A stretch of DNA of 24,646 bases from a virus, in IMG/VR virus record IMGVR_UViG_3300042549_002773, positions 1 through 24,646 of that record; one strand, written 5' to 3'. The notes under the pieces were generated by a model, which had not been told where the DNA came from, ran no database searches, and worked only from the letters and a program-made list of their open reading frames with translations. The position numbers and the translations under genes were made by a program. This document shows, piece after piece, positions 5,513 to 12,597 of the stretch (within the stretch, counting starts at the first letter, position 1; each line of letters starts with the position of its first letter).

Positions 5513-6004
5513 TTACCTGAACTTCTTAATCAAGTTCATTACAGTATTATAACTGAACTTACGTGTCATCAGTGCTTTACTGAAGTTCTTTTTACGTTCT
5601 ACTCCGTTTTTACCCAAAGGACTATCCAGTGCAGCTAGTACTAAGTCTTTCTTCCCTTCAGATAACTTATTGTACTCTGTAAGTGCTTTCTTTAACCAAC
5701 CATTATGGCGGAATCTACGATCCACTCCACGTTCAATATAATCAGCTACAAGGCGTAGAAACTCAGGATAAGTACCTTTGTACCAATAACCAATATAACG
5801 TCCGTAAAGCCCTTCTATACGTCCTAGTGCAACATTCTCTTTACTGTTGATTACACCACGTACAAATTGTTCAATATCGTGTAAATGATCAAGTACTGGT
5901 TGTTCTAATGGTAAACCAGATAAAGCACTTATACTACCTTGTTCCTTGATTAATAATGTACGAACCTTAGATATGTCTGTTGTTGTAAATAAATCAGTTG
6001 TCAT
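5513..6004 (-). CDS. endonuclease VII-like recombination nuclease (copy 2)
   Basis: 163 aa, starting MTTDLFTTTDISKVR. It retains VLDHLHDIEQFVRGVI (DHxH) and the downstream Asn in KENVALG, but has no Cys at all, so the structural zinc of T4 gp49 is lost. It is paralogous to 3551-4057 over its full length. Such nucleases cut branched DNA during recombination or packaging. It is the first gene after the HNH gene, whose end overlaps its start by 11 bases; its own SD is weak, so it may depend on translation from upstream. Confidence 0.78.
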   Translation of the reverse strand: MTTDLFTTTDISKVRTLLIKEQGSISALSGLPLEQPVLDHLHDIEQFVRGVINSKENVALGRIEGLYGRYIGYWYKGTYPEFLRLVADYIERGVDRRFRHNGWLKKALTEYNKLSEGKKDLVLAALDSPLGKNGVERKKNFSKALMTRKFSYNTVMNLIKKFR

Positions 6005-6908
6005 GAGTTACTACTTTCAAGAAATCCTCTTTGAATATACTAGGACTAACTGACTTACTTCTGTCAACTATTGCTGTAATTTCATATTCTATACTATTAA
6101 CTTCAATAAGTATTTTTGAAATACCATATAGTATGTCTGCAAGGTATTGATGTGCCGTGATATTCAACGTTCTTGCTTTTGCATGGATATTAGGTGGGTT
6201 CCTTATAACTTCAGATAATATTAACTTCGTACCATTAACCACAACAAATGTTCGTTTCGGTTTGAGTTTAGTCGTTAGCGCTTTTTCGATACTCCATTTA
6301 AGTTTACCTACCCTATCTGAAATAACTTTACTAGGTATACCTGTTTCATCCTCCCACTGTGAAAGACAAAGTGTTTTACCGTTAAATGTTAATAGATTAG
6401 CATTGAACTTACCGTCCATTGGTCTACGGTTTATTACCTGAATTCGCCTAGTTTCCCATGTACAATTTTCAGGACAATAATTACCATTAACGTCGATACG
6501 TTCTAGCTCTAGACCTTCAACATAAGAACTTTCCATGTCATTAATGAATTCAAGTATACCAGATTCACCCAACCATTTGTCGCATACACTAATACCTCTA
6601 CCACCGTAGTGCTTGTAATCTTTTCTTGATGTATCAGTACACCTTCGTATCATATCATGCCATACATTGTATAGTTTATGAGTAGATAATCCGTGAGTTG
6701 TATTTCGTACAGAAGCCATTTCACTAGCATAACACCCACAACTCAGTGATTCACCAGAAACTAATGTAGATTCTCTTACTAACTTTTCTTTCCCACAAGA
6801 GCATTTACAGATGAATCTTTTTGCAGAGTATCTACCTGATGGTGCAAAGTACAACTCACCTTCTTTCAATACTTCCCATCTACCTATTTTATCACCTACA
6901 TTTATCAT
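5994..6908 (-). CDS. HNH homing endonuclease
   Basis: 304 aa. The N-terminal part (RWEVLKEG, then CKCSCGKEKLV and LSCGCYASE) is a zinc-binding element. The HNH core follows with HGLSTHKLYNVWHDMIRRC, KHYGGRGISVCDKW, LERIDVNGNY and PENCTWETRR. The second half has NUMOD-like modules (NGKTLCLSQWEDETGIPSK, WSIEKAL). This is the classic layout of selfish phage HNH genes. The ATG overlaps the exonuclease stop (ATGA) and has a TAGGAG SD. It sits between the 5'-3' exonuclease and the endonuclease VII-like gene, a typical insertion site between core genes. Confidence 0.88.
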   Translation of the reverse strand: MINVGDKIGRWEVLKEGELYFAPSGRYSAKRFICKCSCGKEKLVRESTLVSGESLSCGCYASEMASVRNTTHGLSTHKLYNVWHDMIRRCTDTSRKDYKHYGGRGISVCDKWLGESGILEFINDMESSYVEGLELERIDVNGNYCPENCTWETRRIQVINRRPMDGKFNANLLTFNGKTLCLSQWEDETGIPSKVISDRVGKLKWSIEKALTTKLKPKRTFVVVNGTKLILSEVIRNPPNIHAKARTLNITAHQYLADILYGISKILIEVNSIEYEITAIVDRSKSVSPSIFKEDFLKVVTHDN

Positions 6909-7900
6909 AAAACTCCTAGTTTAGTCATAACTTCCTTAACGTTGACCCGGTCCCCTTTCCATCTCTCAAGATGAGCCATATTAAAGCATTCTTGTAGAAC
7001 ATATAACCAATCTATGATTAGCTTATCCCCTCGCCAGTTAGTTATTTCTTTCTCTTCAGGATAGAGGTACATAAAGTGATCTTTAATTGCTCTGAAGGCT
7101 TCTAGATCGCTTGTGCAATCTTTTAATCTATTGTACACAGACACTTCGCCGTTTTTCATATCAGAGAAACAATTGGCTGCATAGTTGTCGGACTTATCAG
7201 ACCAGCATATTTGAAAGTATTTCCACATTCTACCTGTTCCAATTATACCAGAATCCCCACGTTCTAATGACCCAAATCCACGTATATTATATAACTTACG
7301 TTGATCAAAGTTCCACCAATCACCTTCACAACCTAAAAAATCTTTTTCGGCGATTACACCAATTAATTTCTGCTTATTTTTAAATGCAGTGTGCATATCC
7401 CGCACAAGCATGTCATCATTCTCACAACCTTGAGCCAAGGAAGCGTTGTGATGATTTATTAAATAATCTTTAGCTGCACCTAGGTGATATGGAAGTATAA
7501 AGTCTTTTCTATTCCCCTTATAAGGGAGTAGTGTACAAATATCCTTACGAAAATTTCCTTGATCACCACCCACATATCCGTAGTAATTACTGGTATTAAA
7601 TTCCTCGTTGATGTCTTTAATTAAATTTTTTACAATAAACAGGGCATTTTTTTCAGCTTGTACCTCACGTATATCTTCAATAGTGTAATCATCTAATGTA
7701 AACTTGGAGCCATTTTTAATTTCTTTACCAAGCCAACCACCTGATTTCTTTCTCCAATCACCATAAAATTCTGTTCTTGATTTAAAGATGTGTTCTTCTT
7801 TGTTAACATTATTTGTACACTTGATCTGGCGTAGTTCAACAGCACAACATGCCTTGAATATAATTGGATCATAGTCATATACTAATTTTAGTTTACTCAT
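6905..7900 (-). CDS. 5'-3' exonuclease, T7 gp6 / flap-nuclease type
   Basis: 331 aa. KLKLVYDYDPIIF holds the first Asp. GNFRKDICTLLPYKGNR is the helical-arch signature of phage 5' nucleases. GCENDDMLVRDM supplies the E-x-D-D metal site, and IAEKDFLGCEGDWWNF the following Asp. In T7 the equivalent removes RNA primers and degrades host DNA. I choose the ATG at 7900, which overlaps the upstream stop (ATGA); a TTG at 7936 would add 12 residues inside the upstream gene. Confidence 0.82.
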   Translation of the reverse strand: MSKLKLVYDYDPIIFKACCAVELRQIKCTNNVNKEEHIFKSRTEFYGDWRKKSGGWLGKEIKNGSKFTLDDYTIEDIREVQAEKNALFIVKNLIKDINEEFNTSNYYGYVGGDQGNFRKDICTLLPYKGNRKDFILPYHLGAAKDYLINHHNASLAQGCENDDMLVRDMHTAFKNKQKLIGVIAEKDFLGCEGDWWNFDQRKLYNIRGFGSLERGDSGIIGTGRMWKYFQICWSDKSDNYAANCFSDMKNGEVSVYNRLKDCTSDLEAFRAIKDHFMYLYPEEKEITNWRGDKLIIDWLYVLQECFNMAHLERWKGDRVNVKEVMTKLGVL

Positions 7901-8316
7901 TCTAAATATTCTTTCCAATCTTTGTGAAAGATGCAATTATCTGGTGCTAACTTAAACATAGGTGCAATTTCAGCGTCTGTATATCCTGCAAGTCCACAAC
8001 CGATCTTCGTGACAATGTAATTATACTGGCAGTTTTCGAAAGCTAGTTTCTTAAATAGCATAACTTGAAGTTCAATGAGATGTAGACTTAACGTTTCAAT
8101 ATTTAAATCTTTAGTAGCAATGGCATAGCACCTTCCAGTGAATCCCATACCACATCCATATGCTGCACCAAATTTATCGTATGCAAATCTGGCCGCACCA
8201 GCACCATGAATTCCTGCGAGATTGCTACCGAATACAAATACCTGATGAGTAGTTAGAGATTTAACTTCACCGCTGTAGTAAGTATAGAATTCTCCTTTTA
8301 ATTGAGTAGGGCGCAT
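7897..8316 (-). CDS. macro-domain-like phage non-structural protein, 139 aa
   Basis: The conserved pattern is VFVFGSNLAGIHGAGAARFA, then GMGFTGRCYAIATKDL, then IVTKIGCGLAGYTDAEIAPMF. It is glycine-rich at the places where a macro fold binds ADP-ribose. It matches a family widespread in phages of gammaproteobacteria that I recall as A1S_2505-like. An ADP-ribose-related or nucleotide-binding role is possible but unproven. ATG at 8316 with AAAGGATAAATT upstream. It is the first gene after the promoter at 8343-8348. Confidence 0.65.
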   Translation of the reverse strand: MRPTQLKGEFYTYYSGEVKSLTTHQVFVFGSNLAGIHGAGAARFAYDKFGAAYGCGMGFTGRCYAIATKDLNIETLSLHLIELQVMLFKKLAFENCQYNYIVTKIGCGLAGYTDAEIAPMFKLAPDNCIFHKDWKEYLE

Positions 8317-8342
8317 AATTTATCCTTTCATAGTTAGTAGTC

Positions 8343-8348
8343 ATTATA
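8343..8348 (-). promoter_or_regulatory. candidate promoter -10 box
   Basis: A perfect TATAAT on the minus strand just downstream of the hairpin at 8354-8380 and about 27 bases before the ATG at 8316. There is no clear -35. Confidence 0.4.
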
Positions 8349-8353
8349 CAGCG

Positions 8354-8380
8354 AAACCCTCCGATTTTACTGGAGGGTTT
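8354..8380. terminator. 9-bp hairpin between operons
   Basis: A perfect stem AAACCCTCC/GGAGGGTTT with a 9-base loop. Read on the plus strand it is followed by TTTCTTTTTATT, an ideal U tract. Read on the minus strand, where the genes are, only the UUU of the stem follows. It lies between the 73-aa gene and a promoter, so it marks an operon boundary. Confidence 0.55.
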
Positions 8381-8387
8381 CTTTTTA

Positions 8388-8609
8388 TTAACTACGAGCT
8401 ACTGTAATAGCTGCTAGGATATCTTCAGATTTCGTACCAAGGTCATCGACTTTGTTCTGTACGATAGCTTTGGCTACTGCACTTAAGATAGCAGCATCGA
8501 AACCTGCTTCCTTAATACTGTCCTTAACTTCCTTGATTTCTTCCTTCAAACTATCTTCGGCGGTATAGTGACGGACTAGTTCTGCGATATATTCTTTTTG
8601 TGTACTCAT
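8388..8609 (-). CDS. hypothetical helical protein, 73 aa
   Basis: ATG at 8609 with an AAGGAG SD. It has an amphipathic helical N-terminal half (DSLKEEIKEVKDSIKEAGFD) followed by an Ala/Val-rich part. The pattern of helix, then EAGFDAAIL, faintly recalls GapR/DUF2312 DNA-binding proteins, but it is too weak to name. It is the last gene before an operon boundary. Confidence 0.65.
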   Translation of the reverse strand: MSTQKEYIAELVRHYTAEDSLKEEIKEVKDSIKEAGFDAAILSAVAKAIVQNKVDDLGTKSEDILAAITVARS

Positions 8610-8619
8610 TGTTTACTCC

Positions 8620-8814
8620 TTATTTACCTGAACGAAGTGCGTAGAAGAAACCAGACAACCATAGCGTAGATAACCATGTCCAGATGTTGACTGCGATTGC
8701 AAGACCGAATAATGTATTCAATGCAAAGATGGTTAGTACTGGTCCTAGACCGATTAGTACAATAAGAAGTAGAACTACGAAAACAATTCCGAGAGATTCT
8801 GTTAGTTTTGACAT
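8620..8814 (-). CDS. small membrane protein, 64 aa
   Basis: Two long hydrophobic segments (about residues 9-34 and 36-58), with Ser/Lys/Thr at the N-terminus and a basic tail (LRSGK). The AAAGGAATATACAA SD fits the ATG at 8814. It is the first gene after the extended -10 at 8853. No family recognised; similar in kind to 2357-2542 but not visibly homologous. Confidence 0.65.
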   Translation of the reverse strand: MSKLTESLGIVFVVLLLIVLIGLGPVLTIFALNTLFGLAIAVNIWTWLSTLWLSGFFYALRSGK

Positions 8815-8852
8815 TTGTATATTCCTTTATAGAGATGGGTTGATAAGATTGA

Positions 8853-8861
8853 ATTATAACA
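8853..8861 (-). promoter_or_regulatory. candidate extended -10 promoter
   Basis: The minus strand reads TGTTATAAT (TGn plus a perfect -10) in the 93-base gap between SSB and the small membrane gene. It overlaps the 3' arm of an imperfect inverted repeat (TAACAG...CTGTTA, with inner CTAAG/CTTAG, about 8855-8892), so a terminator and promoter may share this DNA. Confidence 0.45.
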
Positions 8862-8907
8862 GAGAAACTAAGAATTAACTTAGAATCCCTGTTAATTTTA
8901 CTTCAGA

Positions 8908-9603
8908 TTAAAACGGTAGTTCGTCCAAATCGTCGTCATCCTGTGGCTTTGGTGCAGCCTTTGGTTTAGCTACAGTTTTAGCTGGTGCTGCAGCGGTCTT
9001 AGCCTTAGCTGGAACCTTAACATTACCACCATCACCATCACTAGCTGAATCATCACCGAACTCAGAACCAGCTTCATAGTCCGACTCTGTTGGTACATAT
9101 TCAATCATCTTAGTAACTAGTAGATTCTTCAGATACAGACTAGAGCCACCACTGGTACGATCAAAGCGATCAATACTAACAGTACCATAACTTCCGTTCG
9201 CTGGAATCTTAGTATGGGTGACTTCAACCATTGTATTCTTAATCTTCTCAAATACTTTTGGATAGTGTTTTTCTGGTAGCGGCTTGCCCGTTTTGCCAAG
9301 TTCGACCGATTTCCTTAGAGTAAACACCCATACGTTTTTCTCTGCGTCTTCTGGTGGGGCACATTTGTAGATACTTTCAAAGTCTGCAGTTTTAACTTTC
9401 TTAATACTCAGTAGAGTATCCAGTGATTTACCGTAAGCCTCAAGTTCATCTACGAAGTCTTCCGAAGATAGAACAATACTACATTTAAATTCATCTGGTT
9501 TCTTTGGTGTACCGGGCTTGACATATGCTTTTACTGGTTCAGCCATGTTACAGTATACAATCATACCAGATACCTTGGTGAAGTCTTGATTTGTGTTTGA
9601 CAT
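8908..9603 (-). CDS. single-stranded DNA-binding protein, T7 gp2.5-like
   Basis: 231 aa. An OB-fold-like core (about 10-175; start FTKVSGMIVYCNMAEP, later VWVFTLRKS and NGSYGTVSIDRFDR) is followed by an Ala/Lys/Pro linker and an acidic tail ending DDDDLDELPF. This tail, with a terminal aromatic residue, is the hallmark of phage SSBs that contact polymerase and helicase. It coats ssDNA at the fork and in recombination. ATG at 9603 after AAAGGAAATATA. It is separated from the other replisome genes by tRNAs and an HNH gene. Confidence 0.85.
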   Translation of the reverse strand: MSNTNQDFTKVSGMIVYCNMAEPVKAYVKPGTPKKPDEFKCSIVLSSEDFVDELEAYGKSLDTLLSIKKVKTADFESIYKCAPPEDAEKNVWVFTLRKSVELGKTGKPLPEKHYPKVFEKIKNTMVEVTHTKIPANGSYGTVSIDRFDRTSGGSSLYLKNLLVTKMIEYVPTESDYEAGSEFGDDSASDGDGGNVKVPAKAKTAAAPAKTVAKPKAAPKPQDDDDLDELPF

Positions 9604-9657
9604 TATATTTCCTTTAAAAATGATTTTATAAACGATTTAATAGTTTTAACAGGACTA

Positions 9658-10188
9658 TCAACCTGTATTAGTTACCTCTGATCTTTGATCACCATACATC
9701 TTGTATATCCAATCTGCAAAAAGAAGTAATTCAGTTATTGTAGCATTAGATTTCATTGTATTAGCTTTATGACTAATTACTTGAACATTACCTTTTACAT
9801 AACCTAATGATGGAATTATTCTATCTAAAGATGGAGAATTTGATTCTACTCTTTCAGTACCTACTTTTAATACTACATTCAAAATTGAACAATAATCAGG
9901 AATTACTACATCTGATACTTCTAGATTAAAAGGCAATCCTCTTTTCTTAGCTCTAGTCTTTGCAAGAGAAATCATGTTATTTACAGGATTATTTAATCTT
10001 AATTTTCTAGACCTTATCTTTGCTAATTCTCTTGCTTTTGGTTTATTCTCATTATAAGCTCTCATTTTACATGTATTGCAATATGTAGCTAACTTATCAT
10101 GTTTTGTAGAATCTTTCCAGTATTCAGTAATTGGTTTAATAATTTTGCAACAATTACATTCTTTATACCCATTTACAGCTAAACTCAT
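9658..10188 (-). CDS. HNH-type endonuclease, 176 aa
   Basis: The N-terminal zinc element is CNCC...YCNTCKMRAYNENK. The nuclease half has AKTRAKKRGLPFNL, PDYCSIL, SLDRIIPSLGYVKGNVQVIS and HKANTMKSNAT. This is a familiar free-standing phage HNH family, likely homing. The ATG at 10188 has no SD at the right distance. AAAGG instead serves a 4-codon reading (MNIK, 10199-10185) whose TGA overlaps this ATG. Codon use looks even more AT-rich than its neighbours, fitting recent insertion between tRNAs and SSB. Confidence 0.78.
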   Translation of the reverse strand: MSLAVNGYKECNCCKIIKPITEYWKDSTKHDKLATYCNTCKMRAYNENKPKARELAKIRSRKLRLNNPVNNMISLAKTRAKKRGLPFNLEVSDVVIPDYCSILNVVLKVGTERVESNSPSLDRIIPSLGYVKGNVQVISHKANTMKSNATITELLLFADWIYKMYGDQRSEVTNTG

Positions 10189-10211
10189 TTAATATTCATA
10201 TAAACCTTTCT

Positions 10212-10230
10212 AAAACACGCAGAGTGTTTT
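10212..10230 (-). terminator. short hairpin, possible terminator
   Basis: The minus strand reads AAAACAC, TCTGC loop, GTGTTTT, then AGAAAGG. The stem is 7 bp with its own T run but little U tract after it. It lies between the tRNA genes and the HNH gene. Confidence 0.35.
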
Positions 10231-10252
10231 CAACCTTTACAAGTCGTTGTCA

Positions 10253-10320
10253 GGTGGTTAAACAAGTCCACCAACTATACCATAATCTCAATTGGTGTTG
10301 TAGAGATTAACCAACAAATT
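10253..10320 (-). other. structured non-coding stretch downstream of the tRNAs
   Basis: Two further inverted repeats are present: TAATCTC/GAGATTA (10309-10303 with 10289-10283) and GGTGG/CCACC (10272-10268 with 10257-10253). A TGGTATAGT extended -10-like box (10274-10282) lies between them. No ORF is present. It could be tRNA processing signals, a promoter, or a small RNA. Confidence 0.35.
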
Positions 10321-10397
10321 TGGTGCAACTGGAGAAATTCGAATTCCCGACCTACGGAGTAGAAATCCGCTGCTCTATCCAACTGAGCTACAGTCGC
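10321..10397 (-). tRNA. tRNA-Arg (UCU anticodon)
   Basis: A 7-bp acceptor stem GCGACTG/CAGTTGC, a D-arm with TAGCTCAGTTGGATAGAGC, an anticodon stem GCGGA/TCCGT with loop TTTCTAC giving UCU, a T-arm around GTTCGAAT-like GGAATTCGAATTTCT, and an encoded CCA end. It reads AGA codons, which AT-rich phages use far more than their hosts. Seven bases separate it from the upstream tRNA, so both are processed from one transcript. Confidence 0.92.
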
Positions 10398-10404
10398 ATT
10401 ATTC

Positions 10405-10479
10405 TGGTATGACTTCTGTGGATCGAACACAGGACCAAGAAATTATGAGTTTCCTGCTCTACCACTGAGCTAAAGTCAT
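10405..10479 (-). tRNA. tRNA with CAU anticodon (elongator Met, or Ile2 decoding AUA)
   Basis: Acceptor ATGACTT/AAGTCAT, D-arm TAGCTCAGTGGTAGAGCA, loop CTCATAA with anticodon CAU, T-arm CTGTGTTCGATCCACAG, encoded CCA. It is not an initiator: 1:72 is A-U and the anticodon stem lacks the three G-C pairs. The stretch around the anticodon (GAGCAGG...CTCATAA...CTTGGTC) resembles bacterial tRNA-Ile2, in which lysidine at C34 makes the tRNA read AUA. Confidence 0.88.
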
Positions 10480-10485
10480 GTGTGC

Positions 10486-10494
10486 ATTATACCA
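10486..10494 (-). promoter_or_regulatory. candidate extended -10 promoter of the tRNA genes
   Basis: The minus strand reads TGGTATAATGC, identical in its core to the boxes at 1297 and 24330. Its -10 ends seven bases before the 5' end of the CAU tRNA, so transcription would begin at the tRNA itself. Confidence 0.55.
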
Positions 10495-10499
10495 CAAAT

Positions 10500-10664
10500 C
10501 TACGCACTTTCCGGCAGATCAACTCCATTAATTCTAAAATATTCAATATCAGCTTTAACATTCTTAATGCCTACGCTGTAATCAATATTCACCACCTGAT
10601 CAACCTTGCCATTAACATACCGTGTAGCGGTAGTACCTTGGATTAATACTAAGTTAGGTTTCAT
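10500..10664 (-). CDS. small hypothetical protein, 54 aa
   Basis: The ATG at 10664 overlaps the upstream TGA (ATGA), with AAGGTAGATCA as SD inside the upstream gene. The reading is MKPNLVLIQGTTATRYVNG, then QVVNIDYSVG, ending VDLPESA. Regular spacing and overlap support a gene. It is the last one before the tRNA promoter, whose TGG lies just past its stop. No family recognised. Confidence 0.65.
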   Translation of the reverse strand: MKPNLVLIQGTTATRYVNGKVDQVVNIDYSVGIKNVKADIEYFRINGVDLPESA

Positions 10665-11032
10665 TGATCTACCTTAAAATATTGAGTAACCATAACTTCC
10701 TTTGGCGTTACAAAGAAAAACTCATCAAATTCACTTCCGTTATACGATTGATACCAACCGCTGAACTTAACGAAGACTTCATCTGTACCACTGGTAAACT
10801 TATATACAGACCAGTAATCTTCACCTTCACCTTCACCACCATGGTTATCCATGTGTTTAAAACTAATCTTATTTTCAGCTAGTTCATCAAGAAAAGATTT
10901 TGTTTCGTCGCTATCATAATCACTGTCGTATACATCACTCATTTCTGACTGAAAGAAATTATTGATAATACCATTATCAGCTTCTGCAAGAATTACAGCT
11001 ACTAGTTGCTTTAGGTTTGTTGTGTTTGTCAT
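10661..11032 (-). CDS. hypothetical phage protein, 123 aa
   Basis: Acidic protein with the pattern GGEGEGEDYWSVYKF, then EVFVKFSGWYQSYNGSEF and FVTPKEVMVTQYF. I recall similar sequences as conserved hypotheticals of phages, with no known function. ATG at 11032 after AAAGGATATTTAAA. It is the first gene after the TGATATAAT box at 11076-11084 and is coupled to the 54-aa gene by an ATGA overlap. Confidence 0.75.
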   Translation of the reverse strand: MTNTTNLKQLVAVILAEADNGIINNFFQSEMSDVYDSDYDSDETKSFLDELAENKISFKHMDNHGGEGEGEDYWSVYKFTSGTDEVFVKFSGWYQSYNGSEFDEFFFVTPKEVMVTQYFKVDQ

Positions 11033-11075
11033 TTTAAATATCCTTTACTTAATTTGTTAATTGAACCGAAATTTA

Positions 11076-11084
11076 ATTATATCA
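11076..11084 (-). promoter_or_regulatory. candidate extended -10 promoter
   Basis: The minus strand reads TGATATAAT. The TG is formed by the TGA stop of the nucleotidyltransferase-like gene. No -35 is recognisable. Confidence 0.4.
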
Positions 11085-11903
11085 GATTTTACTTAGTTTA
11101 TCTTTCACACTTAAAAATTTACCTTCATCGAACAATTCCATTACTTCAGGATAATAATCAATTGCCTTATCCCTGAACCAATTCTTGCACAATGTCGTAC
11201 AGACTTTATTCAGAGCTTTATTATAAGCTAATTTCGCTGGATATTTCCAATCCTTTGGAACCATGAATCTTTCTGTAGCAATTACATAAGTTTCTTCAGC
11301 TACACATTGTAGTTGTTCTAAGTGCGTTAAATCGTCCCATAACTCTTTACTGCACCAAGCTTTGGTACTGTCCGTCTGAAGCCTAGTATACATCGGTTGT
11401 TCTTGATACGCGAATAAAGAATGTAACATATCATGATTATAGACCTTTGTTACCGCATCATCGAAGAAATTTTCTACAGTTTGATTGAGGTTTGGACCTT
11501 GCTGTGGAAATCGCTCCATAGTCATTCTGGTGCGTTCATTTAAGAATATACGATTAAATGTTATATTCAAATCAAGATAATCAGCTAGATATTTATGATA
11601 CATAGTGATATGCTTACTGAATCCAAGATCACGCCATAGATGACTACGCTTAATCAAAGCTAAACCTTGTAATTTACAAACGTACAAAGTATTACCATTG
11701 AAATCAATAGTATGTTCAGGAGAAGTAAAATTATGGATAGCGTCATTATTAAGTAACCAAGGATCATGCCATTCAGTACCTTCAATTGGTTTAGTGCTGA
11801 TCACGTCCCAATCACTGTTTGGTTTTGCAATACCTAAATCATACCAGTAATCTAACGCACGAGAACCGATTAGTATATTCCTAGCCAAGATATTCTCCAT
11901 CAT
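11082..11903 (-). CDS. nucleotidyltransferase-fold phage protein, 273 aa
   Basis: The N-terminus has LIGSRALDYW followed by NSDWDVIS, the G-S...DxD signature of polymerase-beta-type nucleotidyltransferases, then TIDFNGNTLYV for a third acidic strand. The rest is helical. Similar proteins (DUF7275-like, as I recall) occur in many large phages without a known substrate. Candidates are nucleotidylation of RNA or protein, or an antitoxin-like role. The ATG at 11903 follows AAGGA by five bases; a TTG one codon earlier is less likely. The start overlaps the upstream gene by 23 bases. Confidence 0.7.
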   Translation of the reverse strand: MMENILARNILIGSRALDYWYDLGIAKPNSDWDVISTKPIEGTEWHDPWLLNNDAIHNFTSPEHTIDFNGNTLYVCKLQGLALIKRSHLWRDLGFSKHITMYHKYLADYLDLNITFNRIFLNERTRMTMERFPQQGPNLNQTVENFFDDAVTKVYNHDMLHSLFAYQEQPMYTRLQTDSTKAWCSKELWDDLTHLEQLQCVAEETYVIATERFMVPKDWKYPAKLAYNKALNKVCTTLCKNWFRDKAIDYYPEVMELFDEGKFLSVKDKLSKI

Positions 11904-12111
11904 CAAATTCCTTATAAATAGTATTTTGTGTTTCTAAAGCAATGATTCTACAGCAATATACTTCCTTATTGATGACTTTAGTAGTAATTACATATTTTAA
12001 ATTACTAACATTATCAGTGTCAGGATGATCAAGTGGTTTAAGTATAGCATGACCATCGGCTAACATGACTACACCTTCTTTACGGCTGAATTGTACTACA
12101 CGTTTGTTCAT
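11881..12111 (-). CDS. small hypothetical protein, 76 aa
   Basis: The ATG at 12111 overlaps the upstream stop (ATGA) and has AAAGGAATAACAA as SD. The middle looks beta-rich (YVITTKVINKEVYCCRIIALE), with a hydrophilic C-terminus. It overlaps the nucleotidyltransferase-like gene by 23 bases. No family recognised. Confidence 0.65.
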   Translation of the reverse strand: MNKRVVQFSRKEGVVMLADGHAILKPLDHPDTDNVSNLKYVITTKVINKEVYCCRIIALETQNTIYKEFDDGEYLG

Positions 12112-12281
12112 TTGTTATTCCTTTCAAGGTACGAAACACTCTTGTGTTTCTCCATATTCTTTACAACTTCCTCCTTAAGATACTGAAGCCATTTGGGAAT
12201 AAACCAACCGTCTATCGTTAGTACAGCATGGATTCTCTCAAGGTCTTCAATATCTTTTAATTTAATACTAGTCAGCAGCAT
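12108..12281 (-). CDS. small hypothetical protein, 57 aa
   Basis: The ATG at 12281 directly follows the upstream TAA and gives MLLTSIKLKDIEDLERIHA, ending SVSYLERNNK. A longer reading from an ATG at 12377 would add 32 residues that overlap the upstream gene by 95 bases, without an SD. Its apparent hydrophobic helix is probably a shadow of the other frame. No family recognised. Confidence 0.6.
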   Translation of the reverse strand: MLLTSIKLKDIEDLERIHAVLTIDGWFIPKWLQYLKEEVVKNMEKHKSVSYLERNNK

Positions 12282-12282
12282 A

Positions 12283-12597
12283 TTAATCTCTAAATAAGTC
12301 AAGAGGAATATCAGGACAACTATGATAATCCCACCATTCAGAACCATCATACTCTCCACGAGTACTCCACGTTCCATCAGTGTACCAGATTACACCGAAC
12401 AGTTCTTGACCACCATATCCTGAATCGTATTCTTTATTTATCTGGTTTAAAAATAATTCTAGATCATACCTGTAGTAACCTAAAGGAAGAATAACAATTA
12501 ATTGGGAGTCTACATAATCATCACCAAAAGTAAGTTTTGCACAAAGGATGGTTTTATCCTTAGTGTGTTCTAGGAATTCTTGTTTAGCGTTTGTCAT
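12283..12597 (-). CDS. conserved-looking phage protein, 104 aa
   Basis: It contains NKEYDSGYGGQELFGVIWY, then GTWSTRGEYDGSEWWDY and a final CPDIPLDLF. This Trp/Gly-rich pattern is one I associate with small conserved phage proteins of unknown function. The ATG at 12597 overlaps the upstream stop (ATGA). Confidence 0.72.
   Translation of the reverse strand: MTNAKQEFLEHTKDKTILCAKLTFGDDYVDSQLIVILPLGYYRYDLELFLNQINKEYDSGYGGQELFGVIWYTDGTWSTRGEYDGSEWWDYHSCPDIPLDLFRD

Noticed and set aside
8388-8609. GapR-like nucleoid protein
   Set aside because: Only a short helical stretch resembles it; too weak to name.
12282-12377. Longer N-terminus with a hydrophobic helix for the gene at 12108-12281
   Set aside because: It would overlap the upstream gene by 95 bases, has no SD, and the ATG at 12281 sits right after the upstream stop.
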